Below are positions 12,771-26,340 of a stretch of DNA of 64,000 nucleotides, piece by piece. Under the pieces are notes generated by a model. It did not search any database. It was given only the letters and a program-made list of their open reading frames with translations, and was not told the origin of the DNA. The position numbers were made by a program, and so were the translations under genes. The stretch is from Eucommia ulmoides (taxonomy: Eukaryota; Streptophyta; Magnoliopsida; Garryales; Eucommiaceae). The stretch is from positions 1,736,001 to 1,800,000 of the forward strand of contig CM028336.1 of NCBI GenBank assembly GCA_016647705.1, written 5' to 3'. Each line of letters begins with the position of its first letter. Position 1 is the stretch's first letter.

Positions 12771-15700
12771 AAGAAAATAAATATTTGGGTTAATTACATT
12801 TTATAATCCTGTGATTAAGCAAAATTGCACTTTACACCCTGTAGTACTTTCGTCACAACTTATATTCCCGTGCTTAAGATTTAATTACAATGATTTAAAA
12901 TTTTAAGAGACTAAATGCATTTTTCTCATTTCACTCCCAAAATAATGGTAATTTTGTCATTTTATTCCAACTAATTAAATAGGATCTATTTGAAAAAACA
13001 AATCAAATTTAAAGAGTGAAAAATATATTTGACTCATTTCTTCCAAACCCCCTCCCCACACTGATTTCTCTTGTTTGTGCCCCCGGCCCCAAACTCTATT
13101 TTCTTCACTCCCCTAGTCCCTCCCCACTCCCGGAGATAGCGACGGTGACGTCGAATTCACGCAGCGTCTCTCTCTCTCACACACACACGCCCCCCCCCAA
13201 CATATATATGATATATATTAAAAAAAATAGATTCAAACACGGATTTAACAAATACATGTTCGAATCTACCGATCGTTGCTTGGATCTATAGATCCGAATA
13301 AGGATATATCCATTTTTTTATATACTTCTTTTATTCCTTTTTTTTTTTTTAATTAAATGATACGAAGTGATTTTACCATTTGAAATGGGTATGATTTTGG
13401 AAGTAATTTTAGCATTAGAGAGAGATAGTGGATGGTTGGGGGTGGTCGACATGGTGGCTGACTGGGAGGAAGAGGAAGATGTAAAAGAAAGAGAATACAT
13501 TTTGACCCCTAAGTTTCGGATTAGTATTAAAATAATTCTTATTAAAATTTTTAAAGGGTATAAACGTTATTTAACATCAATTACTTATTTTTATTGACTT
13601 TGATCCGTTACAGCCAAAGTTAACGGAAAACTTAATATTTTTTTATCTCTAGTTTTTTTTCTCTCTTTTTTTTATGTTTTTTCTTTTTATTTTTTGTTGA
13701 AGACAAAATAAAAGTAAAAATAAAATAAAAGGTAGTTTTATCACTTTCACCTAAAATTTTGGTGAGATATTTAAGTCACCAAATTTTTAACATATTTCTT
13801 TCACTTAAATAATTTAAAAAAAATAGTTTTTCAATTTATTATAAGTAGAATAGAGATAAAAACTTAGGTGTTTAAAGTGTACGGGTCAAAATGAATGAAA
13901 ATAAAAGTATGAGGGAGTAAATTAAAATCAATTAATCTTTAATAGTATTGAGGAAATATGGAAGGGAAGAAGGAGACTACCATTGCTTAACCGTCTTGTT
14001 TTTTATTTATTTTTTTTAATTTTTTTTAACATCAGTTGTATGGTAGATTATTGGTCGGACTATAGTGGAATAATTAAAAAAAAAATTAGGTGATATAATT
14101 TCAAATTGAAATTATGGATATCAAAATGAGTTTTGTTCAATTTTGAAGGGTAAAAAGCATCAAAACTCCTTTTTCTAGGAGAGGAGTGTAGTACACGTGA
14201 AGAAAAAATAGAGGAGAATTGAACTTATTTCATAAGTTGGTGGTCCACCACTTATTGTACAAGATTTGACACTCTTTGGAGTTTTAGATTTTAATTTAGT
14301 CCTCAATATTGACTGAAATTGGTTCGATAACTATTTAAAATTAAATGCATTAAGTATTTATTAAATATTTATCAAATATAATAATAAAATAATGATTTAA
14401 AATACAAATATCGTTAAAGCTATCAAATATTTATCTATCAAATAATTATGTAAATCACTTATTTTGGATATACAACGAGTGATTGATAATATAGAAGAAG
14501 AAACGAACAAATATAGGATTTTCCAAAGATTGACTTGACTTAAATCTAAGCCACAAAAACGAGAGTCATGAGAGAAAATGGTTGTCCAGATTAGTAAATC
14601 TGTTGAAAGTATGGTTAATTGCCTTTTATCCCCCATAGACTTTAAAAACTTACACGCCACCTTATTCGATTACTATGGACTAAAGGGAAAAAAGCTAACA
14701 TTTATTACAAAAAATTATAAAATGACTTTTTTTTTTTTTTTTTCAGGTTTGAAATTCAAGGTTGACGGTAATAAAAGGAAAAAGAAAAAGTAACATTTTC
14801 TATCAGCTTTCTTTGTCTCTCTCGCTTTTTACCATTAGGTGTATGTTGGATAATGAGTCGGATTGTAGTGGAATGATTAAGAAATTTTAAGATGATATAT
14901 GTTCAATTTGAAATTATGGGGACCAAAGTGAGCTTTTGTTCAAATATGAAGCGTACAAAGCATAAAAACCCCTCCCAATCCCCTTGTTTGTAGCATTAGC
15001 ATGCAATTTATGTGCTCTATTTTCCACAAAGACTTGGCTTGACTTAATTCTAAGCCAAAAAACAAAAAACAAAAAAAACAAACAACAATATTCATTAGAG
15101 AAAATGGTTGCCACTTGCCATTTTAGTAAAGTTGTTAAAGTATGGTTCATTGCCTTTTATCCGCCTTATACTTTTGTTTTATTGTATTTTAACCTCTTTA
15201 CTTTAAAAACCTACTCATCACCCTATTCTACTACCATGGACTAAAGGGAGAAACTCACATTTATTACAAAAAATATAAAATGACTTCACTGTTTTTTAAT
15301 TTATTTTATTTTATTTTAAAATTCAATATTGACAGTAATAGAAGGAAAAAAAAAACTACCATTTTCTATCTCTAACTTTCTTTCTTTCTCTCTTTTTATT
15401 TATTTTTTCTTTGCTGTTAAAGACAAAATAAAATTAAAATTAAAATGAAGGTTGGTTTTGTTCCTTTAATGTAAAACTTTGGTGAGATAAATTGTTAACA
15501 TATTTCTTTGAGTCAAATAATAATGATAGTAAAAAAAGAAGAAGTTAGTTTTCCAATTTATTATAAGTAGAAGGGGTTAAAGTTTAGGTGTTTAAAGTAG
15601 AGCGAAAAAATGAATCAAAATCAAAGTATAAGGGTTAAAAGTACATTTAAAAGTATTGAGGAAAATAGGAGGCAAAAAGGACTTTAGAATTGCTTAACTT

Positions 15701-17094
15701 TTTTTTTTGTAAAAAAAAAAAATCAAGTGCATGGTAGATTATTGTTTTTTATCTAAAATTATAATATGGATAATGAATCGGACTGTAGTGGAATGATTAA
15801 GAAATTTTAAGGTGATATATGTTCAAATTGATGTTATGGGGGGACTAAAGTGAGTTCTTGTTCAAATATTAAGGGTACAAAGCATCAAAATTCATTTTTT
15901 CTAGGAGAGGAATGTAGGACACTTCAGTGAAGAAAAAACGTGGTAGAATTGGGCTTATTCTACAAGTTGGTGGTCTACCATTTGTTGTACATCTGTTGAT
16001 TGATTAAAAATTCCAAGACTTACTTTTATTACAAAAAATATAAAATAACTTCAATATTTTTTTCAAAGTTTAAAATTCAATGTCGATGATAATAAAAAAA
16101 GAAATAAAAAAGTAACATTTTCTAGCTCTAGCTTTCTTAGTCTTTCTCTCCCTTTTTATTTTATTTTTTTATATTAAAGACAAAATATAATTTCACGTAA
16201 AAATTTTGTGAGATAAATTTTTAACATATTTCTTTGAGTTAAATGATAATAATAAAAAAAAAAGTTCATTTTTAAAAATTGTTGAGGAAAATAGGAGGGA
16301 AGAAGGATGCTAGAATTGTTTAACATTTTTTTAAACATTAGGTGCATGTTAGATGATTGTCTTTTATCTAAAATTGTAATATGGATAATGAATAGGATTG
16401 TAGTGGAAGGAATAAGAAATTTTAAGGTAATATATGTTCAAATTGGAATATGGGGACCAAATTGAGTTCTTGTTCAAATTTGAAGGGTGCAAAGTATCAA
16501 AATCGTTTTTTTTTCTTCTAGGAGATGAGTGTAGGACACTTTAGTGAAGAAAAAAAAGTGGGAGAATTGAACTTATTTTACAAGTTGGTGGTCCACCACT
16601 TATTGTACATCTGTCGATTATCGAAGATCAAGACTTAATTTTGGAGGTTTAAATTTTAATTTAGTACTAGAACTGATTCGATAACTGTTTAAAATTGAAT
16701 GCATTAGGTATTTATTAAATTAAATATATTTAATAACAAAATAAAACGATCACTTTAAAATATAAATTTTATTTTTTTATTTTTTAAAATCAGATATTTA
16801 TCACCATCCCCATTAATTGTTATTATCATAAGTTTTTTGAAAAAAACACAAATAATTATAGAGAGATAAGTGTTAAATTGAAAAAAAAAATTATAAAGAG
16901 AGTTGCAAATATAATTTTAGACACAGGAATGGATTGGGTTGGGGAGTAGAACATGATAATTGGGAGGGGAGGGGAGGAGAAAAGTGAATAGAGAGTTAAT
17001 AAAGAGAGAGGTTGCCGTCGCCGGTGGATTAGGGGTCGATATCATCGGAGTACGGTGGGGAATGGGGAGTGAATGAAAGAAAAAGGGCAAATTA

Positions 17095-17348
17095 CAAAGT
17101 TGGCCATCTTATTCGTAATGTGTTTTCTATGTGACCCTCTAATTTTGTTTCTTAATGTGACATTTACACATGTTGTGACTCTTTTGTTAAAAATAGGGGT
17201 TAACTTTTGATGGAATTTTGTCGTGTGATTTGCGCATGCCATCTTTTAGGGTAAAAACGTAATTTTTGTTTTTTTACTTTTTATTTACTCTCTCTCTTTC
17301 TTCTTCTTCTCTTTTAACGAGAGAAGTTGATATTTGAGAGAGAGAGGG
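17095..17348. mobile_element. Truncated Mutator-like element (left TIR only, copy 3)
   Basis: Only the left arm, from 'gggcaaattacaaa' to 'gttgatatttgagagag', is present. It stops at a junction with 'gggggatccttcaccaagg', where a 'gaggatccttcaccaagga' motif is repeated twice, and a different repeat family begins. This marks the right edge of the 0.8 kb unit array. Confidence 0.65.
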
Positions 17349-20300
17349 GGGATCCTTCACCAAGGATGCGACCAGAGGATCCTTCACCAAGGATGCAACA
17401 AGAGAGCTTATTAAATGTTAGAAGTGTAAACAACTCCCACGGGAACCCCTATTTTATTCAAATCTCTTAAGACAGCCCATACAATATTACATTTAAGTTC
17501 ATTAACATCCCTTCAACAAAATATAAAAAATTAATTGTTAATTTTACCCATGAAAGTCAACTTACATTTTTGTTTCTCCTAAATTAACCCTAATATCTTT
17601 ATCTATTGATAAAATTATCCTTCTACTAAAAATAAGGGTAAAAAATAAAACATGAAAAAAAAAAGGGCAATTATTGAAATTAAGTTAATTTCCTCCATCT
17701 TCCTTGGTCTCTACCACGTGCAGACTTCCATTGTTTCACCTGCAACTCATTTGCACCAACCAACACTATCAACTTCCATTGTTTCACCTGCAACTCATTT
17801 GCACCAACCAACACCACCACCGACTAGATGGAAATAGGAAGTTTCTCTTATGTAGAGATATTGTGCTGGATAAATATTGGATATATGTTGTACAAGATAT
17901 TGAATAGATATGTTCAAGAAATGTATATCTAAAGTATCCAATATAATTGAAACATTTGGACGTATTCGAGATGTATCAGACACATATACAGAATATATGA
18001 GACACATTGAAAATACTTAATCACTAACTCAATCTTGTTCCTATTTTTTTTTTTTGGGGGGGGGGGGAGGGGTACATAATCTTGTTCCTATCTAATCACC
18101 TTACAAACAAAATAAAAATTAAAAAATAGAGAGAATATATAAGCAATCACACCCAAAAGAAATTTACTGCAGTGAAAATAAATTGTTTCTTACTAAAACT
18201 AATTTGTTTCTTTTTTTAGTTTTCTTGTAGTATTAAGTGTGTGTTTTTTACTATTGGTGTTCTTAAATTTTTAATTGTATTCTCAAAATATTTAAAAACA
18301 GAATAAATTCAAGAACATAATAGAAACAAATTATTTTTAATTTTGTAAGTCTTTCTGGTCATATGAGATGAAAACAATAGATAGTTGGCCATAGACTTTT
18401 GCTTGACTTGGAGGAAACTTGGGAGTTTACATTTAAAGTTCTGCATTATTAGGTGGAAATTAACAAGGTGGTTTGAATCTTGGATGTTTCATTTTCAAAG
18501 ACAAACTTGGCATCAAATTAATAAGGTAGTTGAAATCTTGGATATTTCATTTTCAAAGACAAATTTGGCATCAAATTAATAAGGTGGTTGGAATATTTGA
18601 TATTTCTTATGAAAGCTATTAGATAAAAATACGATGTTTCTCTCATGTAGACATACTGTATTGGATAATGTTTAAATTATATTGGATACAGTTGAGATAC
18701 ATATCTATTATATAAAACATGACGATTTTTTGGCTGACTAGGACAAACTTATGATTAGGATAAAAAAAATATGATTAAAACAAATATAATTGCTGACTAG
18801 GACAAAATCTATTATATAAAACATGACGACTTTTTGACTGACTAGGACAAACAAAATTGCTGATTAGGACAAATAAAGTTGCTGACTAAAATATTTTAAG
18901 ACATAAGTTGAAGACGTATAAAGAAATTAGATTTACCACAAGGAAATCAGATTTAAATTTAGGGCCAAAAGTATTGGGATACATATGTGGCCCTAAATTA
19001 ACATTAATTAGTAAAAATAATGCCTAAAATATCATTAACGCCTCAACTTTTGGTCCTAATCACATTAAAATTTTCAATTAATTAATTTTAGGGTCAAAAT
19101 TAACATATAAAAGAGCCAAAAGTTTAGCCATTAATATTATTTTAGGTAACGATTTATCCATTTTTCTCTAATTAAATTACTAATTAATTAATTAATTGAT
19201 TTAGACATTGATTCATCCAATTTTCCTTAATTAAACTATTAATTAGAATTCAATTTAATTAACCCTTCTTTCAGCTCTCTCTTAATTTTTTTTTAGAAAA
19301 TTACATTATGACACCTACTTTAAAAAAAATACTTTTTACTCTTAATTTTTTTTTAGAAAATTACATTTATTCTCAACCACCCCAACCCACCGCTACCACC
19401 ACCCTGTCATTTTTTAATTTGTTAAAAAAAAAGGTATTTTTTTTTATATTCGGATATTAGTTTAAAAAGATAAAAGATATATATATAAACTTGAAATGAT
19501 ATTTATGTATTTTAATTATTTTTAAATTTGTTAATTGAAAAATTATCATTACAATAAAAAAAAAAAATCAATAATTTTTAACTTATAGGGGAGCTAAATG
19601 ACATTTGATAAAAAAATGATAAGGTGATCGATACTTGATAAATGGTAGGGAAAGTTTATTATTTTAAACAACAGAACATGAGAGATAATTCATAAATATT
19701 CTAAAAATAAATGTGGATTAAGTGTGTAATTTGACAAATTTCAGAGTTAAATAGACCGAATAGCTTTTTAAAAATTATAATGTCAAAAAAAGGTTAACTA
19801 AACTTTAATCCTTGTTGTTTGATCGAATTGCACTTTGTACCCCAAAAGTATTTTAGTTAGTACTTACACCCCTTGTATTTCAAACCTAAATGTCTCAGTT
19901 AACTATTTTGTTTACTTTTATTGTCAAATGGCAAAAGTCAATATTTTTTCGCTTTAATCTTAAATGATATTTATACCTTTCAAATTAAATAAATTACACT
20001 CAAATAATTTTATGGGGATAATTTAGAAACTCATTTAAAAGTTTAAGAATGTAAAATGCAGGACATAATCCATCATCATCAGCAGCAACTTAAATGAACT
20101 GAAATCCACTTTGTACTCTTCCTTCACTGCCAAACCAACCAACCACAGGTTCACCACTCCCACTCCTACACCGAACCATCACCGCCACTCATACGGCAAA
20201 CCACCATCTTTCATCTTCTTCCTTTTTCTATTCTCTCTCTCTTTCTCTAATGTAGGATCTAACAGATCTGTACTCGGATCTGTTGATCCGAGCAAGGATC

Positions 20301-22789
20301 TATATTCATGCATATATATATATGAAATTGAAAGAACAAAAACATGAAATTGAAAAAAAATTACTTTTTGACCCTTAAAATTTTTTAGATAACTTTTTAA
20401 ACTAACCATATGGAATTAGTTGAAATAAAATGACAAAATTATTGTTAATTTTAAAATGAAACTATGCAATTATACTTAATTTTGTTAAATTTTTAACTGT
20501 TGCACGTAATTCTGTAACACAAGAGGTATAAATACTAATATCACAAGAGTGCAAAGTATAATTAGGTCAAAATTAATAATTACTCCCAATAAATAATAAT
20601 TTTAATTGTAAAGATAAATATATTTATTTATTAGAATAAATATCTGATGGTGATTTGGTTAAAAGATGAAAATCTGTTACATCCGTTAAATCAAATGTAA
20701 ATGTAACTGAAAAAAATTCTACATTTCTATTTTACCTAAATGTACCCTAATATATTTATTTAAAGAAAAAATTATCCTTCTATTAAAAATAAGGGTCCAA
20801 AATAAAACATGAAAAAATATTAATGGTAGTTATTGGAATTAAGTTAATTTCCTCCTCCTTCCTCGGTCTCTATCACTTGCAGACTTCTGTTGTTTCACCT
20901 GCAACTCATTTGTGCCAACCAAAAAATCCTTTAACACCGACCAAGGCCATCGCAGAACAAAAACACATCGACAAACAACACCTACAAGATCTCTGACAAA
21001 AAATTTCAAGATCTCAGATGACAAATTCAAGAGGAAATTTTTTATTCAAGAACAAATATAATTTTAGAAAAAAATCATCTGTTTATACACATGTAGTGGT
21101 TTGATTCTTAGAATAATCATCTGTTTTTCAAGATTTGAATAACCCATTAACTCACTTGGTTGAGCTTTGACCACCACCAAGGGCTCATACGAGATCAAGA
21201 TTGAGATCATCTTAGTTCCTAGCAATAATTTGTATCCAGTTTTAGCAAACTTATGATCCAATCTTTTTATTTATTTTCTTTTCAGGTATTTTAATTAGTG
21301 GATGGATAGAAATGTTATCTTTTTTCGCTATTTTCTTTTTTTGTTACCTTCTATAATAACTAATGAAAATGAAATTGAAGTCTCCCTACTTGAAAAGTAA
21401 ATGTCAGTCAGTGTCACACATTAGCGTGTTCTTTTTTTCTTTTTCTTTTTTTTTTTTTATTATTATTATAGCGTGTTTTATTATTATTATTACAATTATT
21501 ATTATTATTATTATTATAGCGTATGGCAAACGCCAGACAAAAATTCTAAATTATATCAATAATTATAATACTTAATCACTTACAAAATCTTGTTCCTATA
21601 TAATCACCCTACACATAGAGAGAAAGAGAATATAAGCAATCACACCCAAAATAAATTACAATAGTAAAAATAAATCGTTATTAATGGATTTACACATGCC
21701 TTTTGGACTTCTTACTAAAACTAACTAGTTCTTTTAGCTTTCTTGTAGTATTAAATGTGTTTCTTTTATTGTTGGTGTTCTTAAATTTTTATTTGCATTA
21801 TCGAAATATTTAAAAACGGAATTAATTCAAGAACATAATAGAAACACATTATTTTTACTTTTGTAAATCACCTAAGTTCCTGGTCATATGAGATGAAAAC
21901 AATAGATAGTTGACCGGGTTAATACCATTGACACCCCCCTCAAGTATTGACTGGAACCACGGGAATCCCATAAACTCTAACGATCACTATAGGAGTCCAA
22001 GACCACCGTCTTCTCTCTCCTACGCCGTCGTTGTTAACAGAACCACCAGAAAGGGTCCAAAGGGATGAACAGAGAGAAAAAAATGTAGAAAATGGGAAAA
22101 AGTAAGGGTAATTTGGTCATTTATTGACTTGGATTATTTTATTATTATTTTTTTAAAATGAGTAAGGGTAATATGGTCAATTCATTAAAAATTACTCCAC
22201 CAGGAATTCTCGTGGTAATTTGGGAAGTTAGGGGGGTGTATGTGGAATATCAAAAGAGTTGGGGGGGGGGGGGGATAAATGGTATGTTCAATTTGATGAT
22301 CTCCACAAGTTTTTACTTGACTTTGAAGGTGACTTGGGAATGTTCATTGGAAGTTCTTTCATAATATGAATAACATGTTAATTGAATATTGTATCTTCTA
22401 GTGACTAACTTTTAAGCAGAGAGACTTGGCATCAATTTTGATTGGTTAGAACTTCTAATTCTATCGCTTACAACCTTGAATGTTTGTGCTGGTAGAAGAG
22501 TCTAAAGGTATTTTCTATCAAATCAAATAGGTGGAAGGAACTTGACAATTTTTTATGAAAGTTACTGGATGGAATTTTTTTTTTTTTAAAAAAATAACTA
22601 ATTTATTTATTTATCCTAGAGACGTCTCATATGTAGACATATTTTATTGGATATATTTCGGATACATGTGGAACAAGAAACTCATTAGATATGCATTATA
22701 TACGTATCTCCAACGTATCCAATATAACAGAAACATTTCGAGAAGCATAGAAATGTGTCAATTGGCCCCTACTATTTAATGTTCGACAT

Positions 22790-23280
22790 ATTTGGTCCCT
22801 CATAATTGAAATTGGGTTTAATTTGACCCAAATTGCAAATTTGTTAATCAAAATTGACGATCAACTATTAGGGTATGGATATTTTGATAATTTCGTGTCC
22901 AAAGTCAGTTTCCACTCTTCCACCTATATGGGTTAATTACACTTTGCACCCCTATCTTTCATTTTACAACTTTTAAAAATTCACATTTTTATTATTCATC
23001 CTAATTGGATCTAAGACTTAAAATTTAGGATTTTTCAGTTACGAAATTAAAATTTTAGCCCTTAATTCACGCACTACATCATTTTTTCTCAAAGTCTAAA
23101 ATTATTGTCAAGACTTTGTACACTATAAAAATAAATATAATTTTTTACAAAAAAGTATAACAATTTTTTTTTTCAAAAAAAATATAATAATTTTTATACA
23201 TTACAATAACTTTGGACTAAACCCATAAAATTTATAAATCCTGATAACCTACATAAATTTATGATAAATTTTAAAAATAA
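22790..23280. repeat. Repeat element, copy at 22.8 kb (partner at 24.87 kb)
   Basis: A block from 'tttaatgttcgacatattt' through 'gggttaattacactttgca' to an 'aaaataaatataattttt' end is present again at about 24870-25330 with minor changes. The ends resemble the 'ttaattacactttgcaccc' type of non-autonomous element common in dicots. It is non-coding. Confidence 0.55.
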
Positions 23281-24219
23281 AATAAAATTACAAAGGATTA
23301 ATACCATTGACACTCCCCTATTATTTCCCCTTAGACCACGAGAACCCCTATAGTATTCAAACCTCTTGAGACAACCCATATTATATTACATTTAAGTTCA
23401 TTAACACCCCTTCAACAAAATATAGAAATTTAATTGTTAGTTTTACCCCTTGAAAGTCAACTCACATTTTTGTTTTACCTAAATTAACCCTAATATCTTT
23501 ATCTAAACACAAAATTATTCTTCTATTAAAAATAAGGGACCAAAATAAAACATGAAAAAATAATAAGGGTAGTTATTGGAATGAAGTTCACTTCCTCCAT
23601 CTTCCTCGTTCTCTATCACTTGTAGACTTCCATTGTTTCACCTGCAACTCATTTGCACCAACCAACACCACCAATCACTAGATGGAAATATGATGTTTCT
23701 CTTATGTAGACATATTGTACTGAATAAATATTGAATACATGTTGTACAAGATATTGAATAGATATGTTCAAGAAATGTATATCTAACGTATCCAATATAA
23801 TAAAAATATTTGGATGTGTTCGAGATGTATCAGACACATATACAGAATATATGAGACACGTTGAATATACTTAATCACTAACTCAGTTTTGTTCCTATCT
23901 AATAACCTTACAAACAAAATAAAAAAAATAAAAAATAGAGAGAGAATATAAACAATCACACCCAAAATAAATTTACTGCAATGAAAATAAATTGTTTCTT
24001 ACTAAAACTAATTTGTTTCTTTTTTAGCTTTCGTGTAGTATTAATTGTGTTTTTTTTTTACTGTTGGTGTTCTTAAATTTTTATTTGTATTTTCGAAATA
24101 TTTAAAAACGGAATTAAATTCGAGAACATAATAAAAACAAATTATTTTTATTTTTGTATGTCACTTAAGTTTTTGGACATTAAAAATTACTCCGTTAGGG
24201 GTTTCCATGGTAATTTGGG

Positions 24220-24350
24220 AAGTTGGGGGGGTGTATGTAGAATATCTAAAGAGTTTGGGGGGGGGGGGGTAATTTGGGGAGTTAGGGGAGTGTATGTAGA
24301 ATATCTAAAGAGTTTGGGGAGGGGTTGGGGGGGGGGGGGGGGGGGGGGTT
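24220..24350 (+). repeat. G-tract tandem repeat (G-quadruplex-prone)
   Basis: Two near-identical ~70 bp units contain 'gtatgtagaatatctaaaga' and end in G runs of more than 12. Similar shorter runs occur at 18055-18072 and 22260-22273. Several G runs of four or more within 130 bp could form G-quadruplexes on the plus strand. The exact run length may be affected by assembly. Confidence 0.6.
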
Positions 24351-25719
24351 AAAATGATATGGCCAATTTGTTGATCTCCACAAGTTTTTGCTTAACTTTG
24401 GAGAAGACTTGGGAGTACATTCAAAGTTCTACATTATTAGGTATTCCTTTCATTTTCAGAATACAAATCACACATTAAATGAGCATTGTCTCTTCTATTG
24501 ACTAAGTACAAATCACACATTAAATGAGTATTGTCTCTTCTATTAACTGACTTTTAAGCAGAGAGACTTGGCATCAGTTTTGATTGGCTACAAATTACTA
24601 AGGTGGTTGGAATCTTGGATATTTCTTCTGAAAGCTACTAGATGGAAATAAGAAGTTTCTCTTATGTGGACATATTGTGTTGGATAAATATTTCAATTAT
24701 ATTAGATACAATAGAGATAGATTTCTTGTACATATTTATTCTATATCAGAATATATATGTACAAAAAATGTATCTCTACTGTATCCAATATAATTGAAAC
24801 ATTTGTACATATTCGAGTCGTATAGTAATGTGTCAAACACATATCCAGAAAGGAAAATATATTTTTTGGCCCCTCATAAATGGAGTCGGTGTTCAATTGG
24901 CCCTCACTATTTAATGTTCGACATATTTGGTCCCTCATAATCGAAATTGGGTTTAATTTGACCCACAATGCAAATTTATTAATAAAAAATGACAGTCAAC
25001 TATTAGTGTAAGGGTACTTTGGTAATTTTGCGTCCAATCAGTTTCCACTCTTCAACTTATACGGGTTAATTACACTTTTCACCCCTATGTTTCGGTTTAC
25101 AACTTTAGAAATTCACATTCTTATTGTTCATCCTAATTGGACCTAAGAATTAAAATTTAGGATTTTTTAGTCACGAAATTAAAATTTTAGCCCTCAATTC
25201 ACGCGCTACATCATTTTTTTCAGAAGTCTAAAATTATTATCAAGACTCCGTACATTATAAAAATAAATATATATATTTTTTTTTACAAAAATGTATAAAA
25301 AAAAATTTAATTATAATAATTTTTATGTATTACAATAACTTTGGACTAAACCCATAAAATTTAGGGATTTTCTTCCAAAAGTCCTCTTTTTAAAGCGGAC
25401 AACTTTTCAAGTCCCATCCATTTTCCAAGATGATCAAAACTCTTATTTTAACATTTTTTATTTGAAAGTCTTATGTTGAGTTGGCAAATATTTATCTTTT
25501 CCTTTTTTACCCCTAGTTCATTACAAGCAAGGGTTTTTCCTTTTTTACTCATGATTTGGACCCAAAAAAGAGGTCCACTCCATTTTCTCCAATTTTTATT
25601 TTACTCCCTTTATTTACTATTATTTCAATTTCAAACTCCAATTTTTTTATTTTTTTATTTCACACCTTTTTCTTTATTCCATTTTTCTTTTTATTTTTGA
25701 AACATTTCATTTGTTCCAA

Positions 25720-25850
25720 ATTAAGTAGATATCTACTAAAAATAAATTAAAGAGATATCTACTAAAAATAAATTAAGGGAATATCTACTAAAAATAAATT
25801 AAGGAGATATCTACTGAAAGTAAATTAAGTAGATATCTACTAAACATTAC
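25720..25850. repeat. Tandem repeat, ~29 bp unit, about five copies
   Basis: The unit 'agatatctactaaaaataaa' plus 'ttaag' repeats head to tail with few differences. A further 'aagtagatatctaatgaac' remnant lies at about 25889-25908. Each unit holds GATATC, a short palindrome. Confidence 0.75.
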
Positions 25851-25986
25851 AGAACTCAATATGTTTCTACAAGACTTGTAGGTGAAATTAAGTAGATATC
25901 TAATGAACTAAAAAATATCACAAAATACCACTTACATTGTTCTTCAAGAGACAACTTTTTAAGGACTATCATTTGTTCCAAAAATA

Positions 25987-26034
<48 letters not shown>

Positions 26035-26207
26035 AAGAAAAATGTGTGAAATTGAAAAGTAAAGAAATGGAGTTTTGAAATTGAAATAATACTAAATAAA
26101 AGGAGTAAAATAAAAATGAGAGAAAATAGAGTGGGTCCTTATTTTTGGGTCCAAAACCATGAGAGAGAGAGAGAGAGTGAGTGGTGAGAGAAGAGAGGAA
26201 AGAGAGA

Positions 26208-26340
26208 GAGGGCAGGCGTGGGGCCCGCCTGCCCACTACCTGGTTAGAGAGAGAGAGAAAGGGCAGGCAGGCCCCACGCCTGCCCACTGCCTGTAGAGAG
26301 AGAGAGAGGGGCAAGCGTGGGGCCCGCTTGCCCAGTGCAC
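26208..26340. repeat. GC-rich hairpin repeat, three units of alternating orientation
   Basis: Three units of about 45-60 bp, separated by GA tracts, each carry a self-complementary core: 'ggcaggcg...cgcctgcc', then a near reverse complement of it ('gggcaggcaggcccc...'), then 'gggcaagcg...cgcttgccc'. They stand out as an isolated GC island in AT-rich DNA. Open frames through this block on both strands are simple-sequence artefacts. Confidence 0.65.

Larger units (their letters stand above)
5756..17348. repeat. Higher-order repeat array of ~0.8 kb units
   Basis: The core motif, close to 'tggataatgagtcggattg', or its damaged form recurs near 8650, 9482, 10246, 14050, 14853, 15767 and 16379, each time followed by a 'ttcttgttcaaatatgaagg' block, an 'aagttggtggtccaccact' block and a 'tttattaaattaaatatat' block. 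Local spacing is about 0.6-0.9 kb. These clusters alternate with a long-TIR element at 6.69, 11.40 and 17.09 kb, giving a higher-order period of about 4.7-5.7 kb. A diverged single unit lies at about 45290-45540. No host gene is convincing here; open frames are low complexity. Confidence 0.7.

Noticed and set aside
13016-13291. 91-residue plus-strand frame with SPSPSP and SHTHTPPP
   Set aside because: It spans CT and CA simple repeats within the array and has no recognisable domain or splice context.
18700-18830. Possible Helitron ends ('tctattatataaaa' twice)
   Set aside because: There is no matching CTRR end with hairpin nearby and no RepHel coding, so it was left as a weak note inside the repeat entry.
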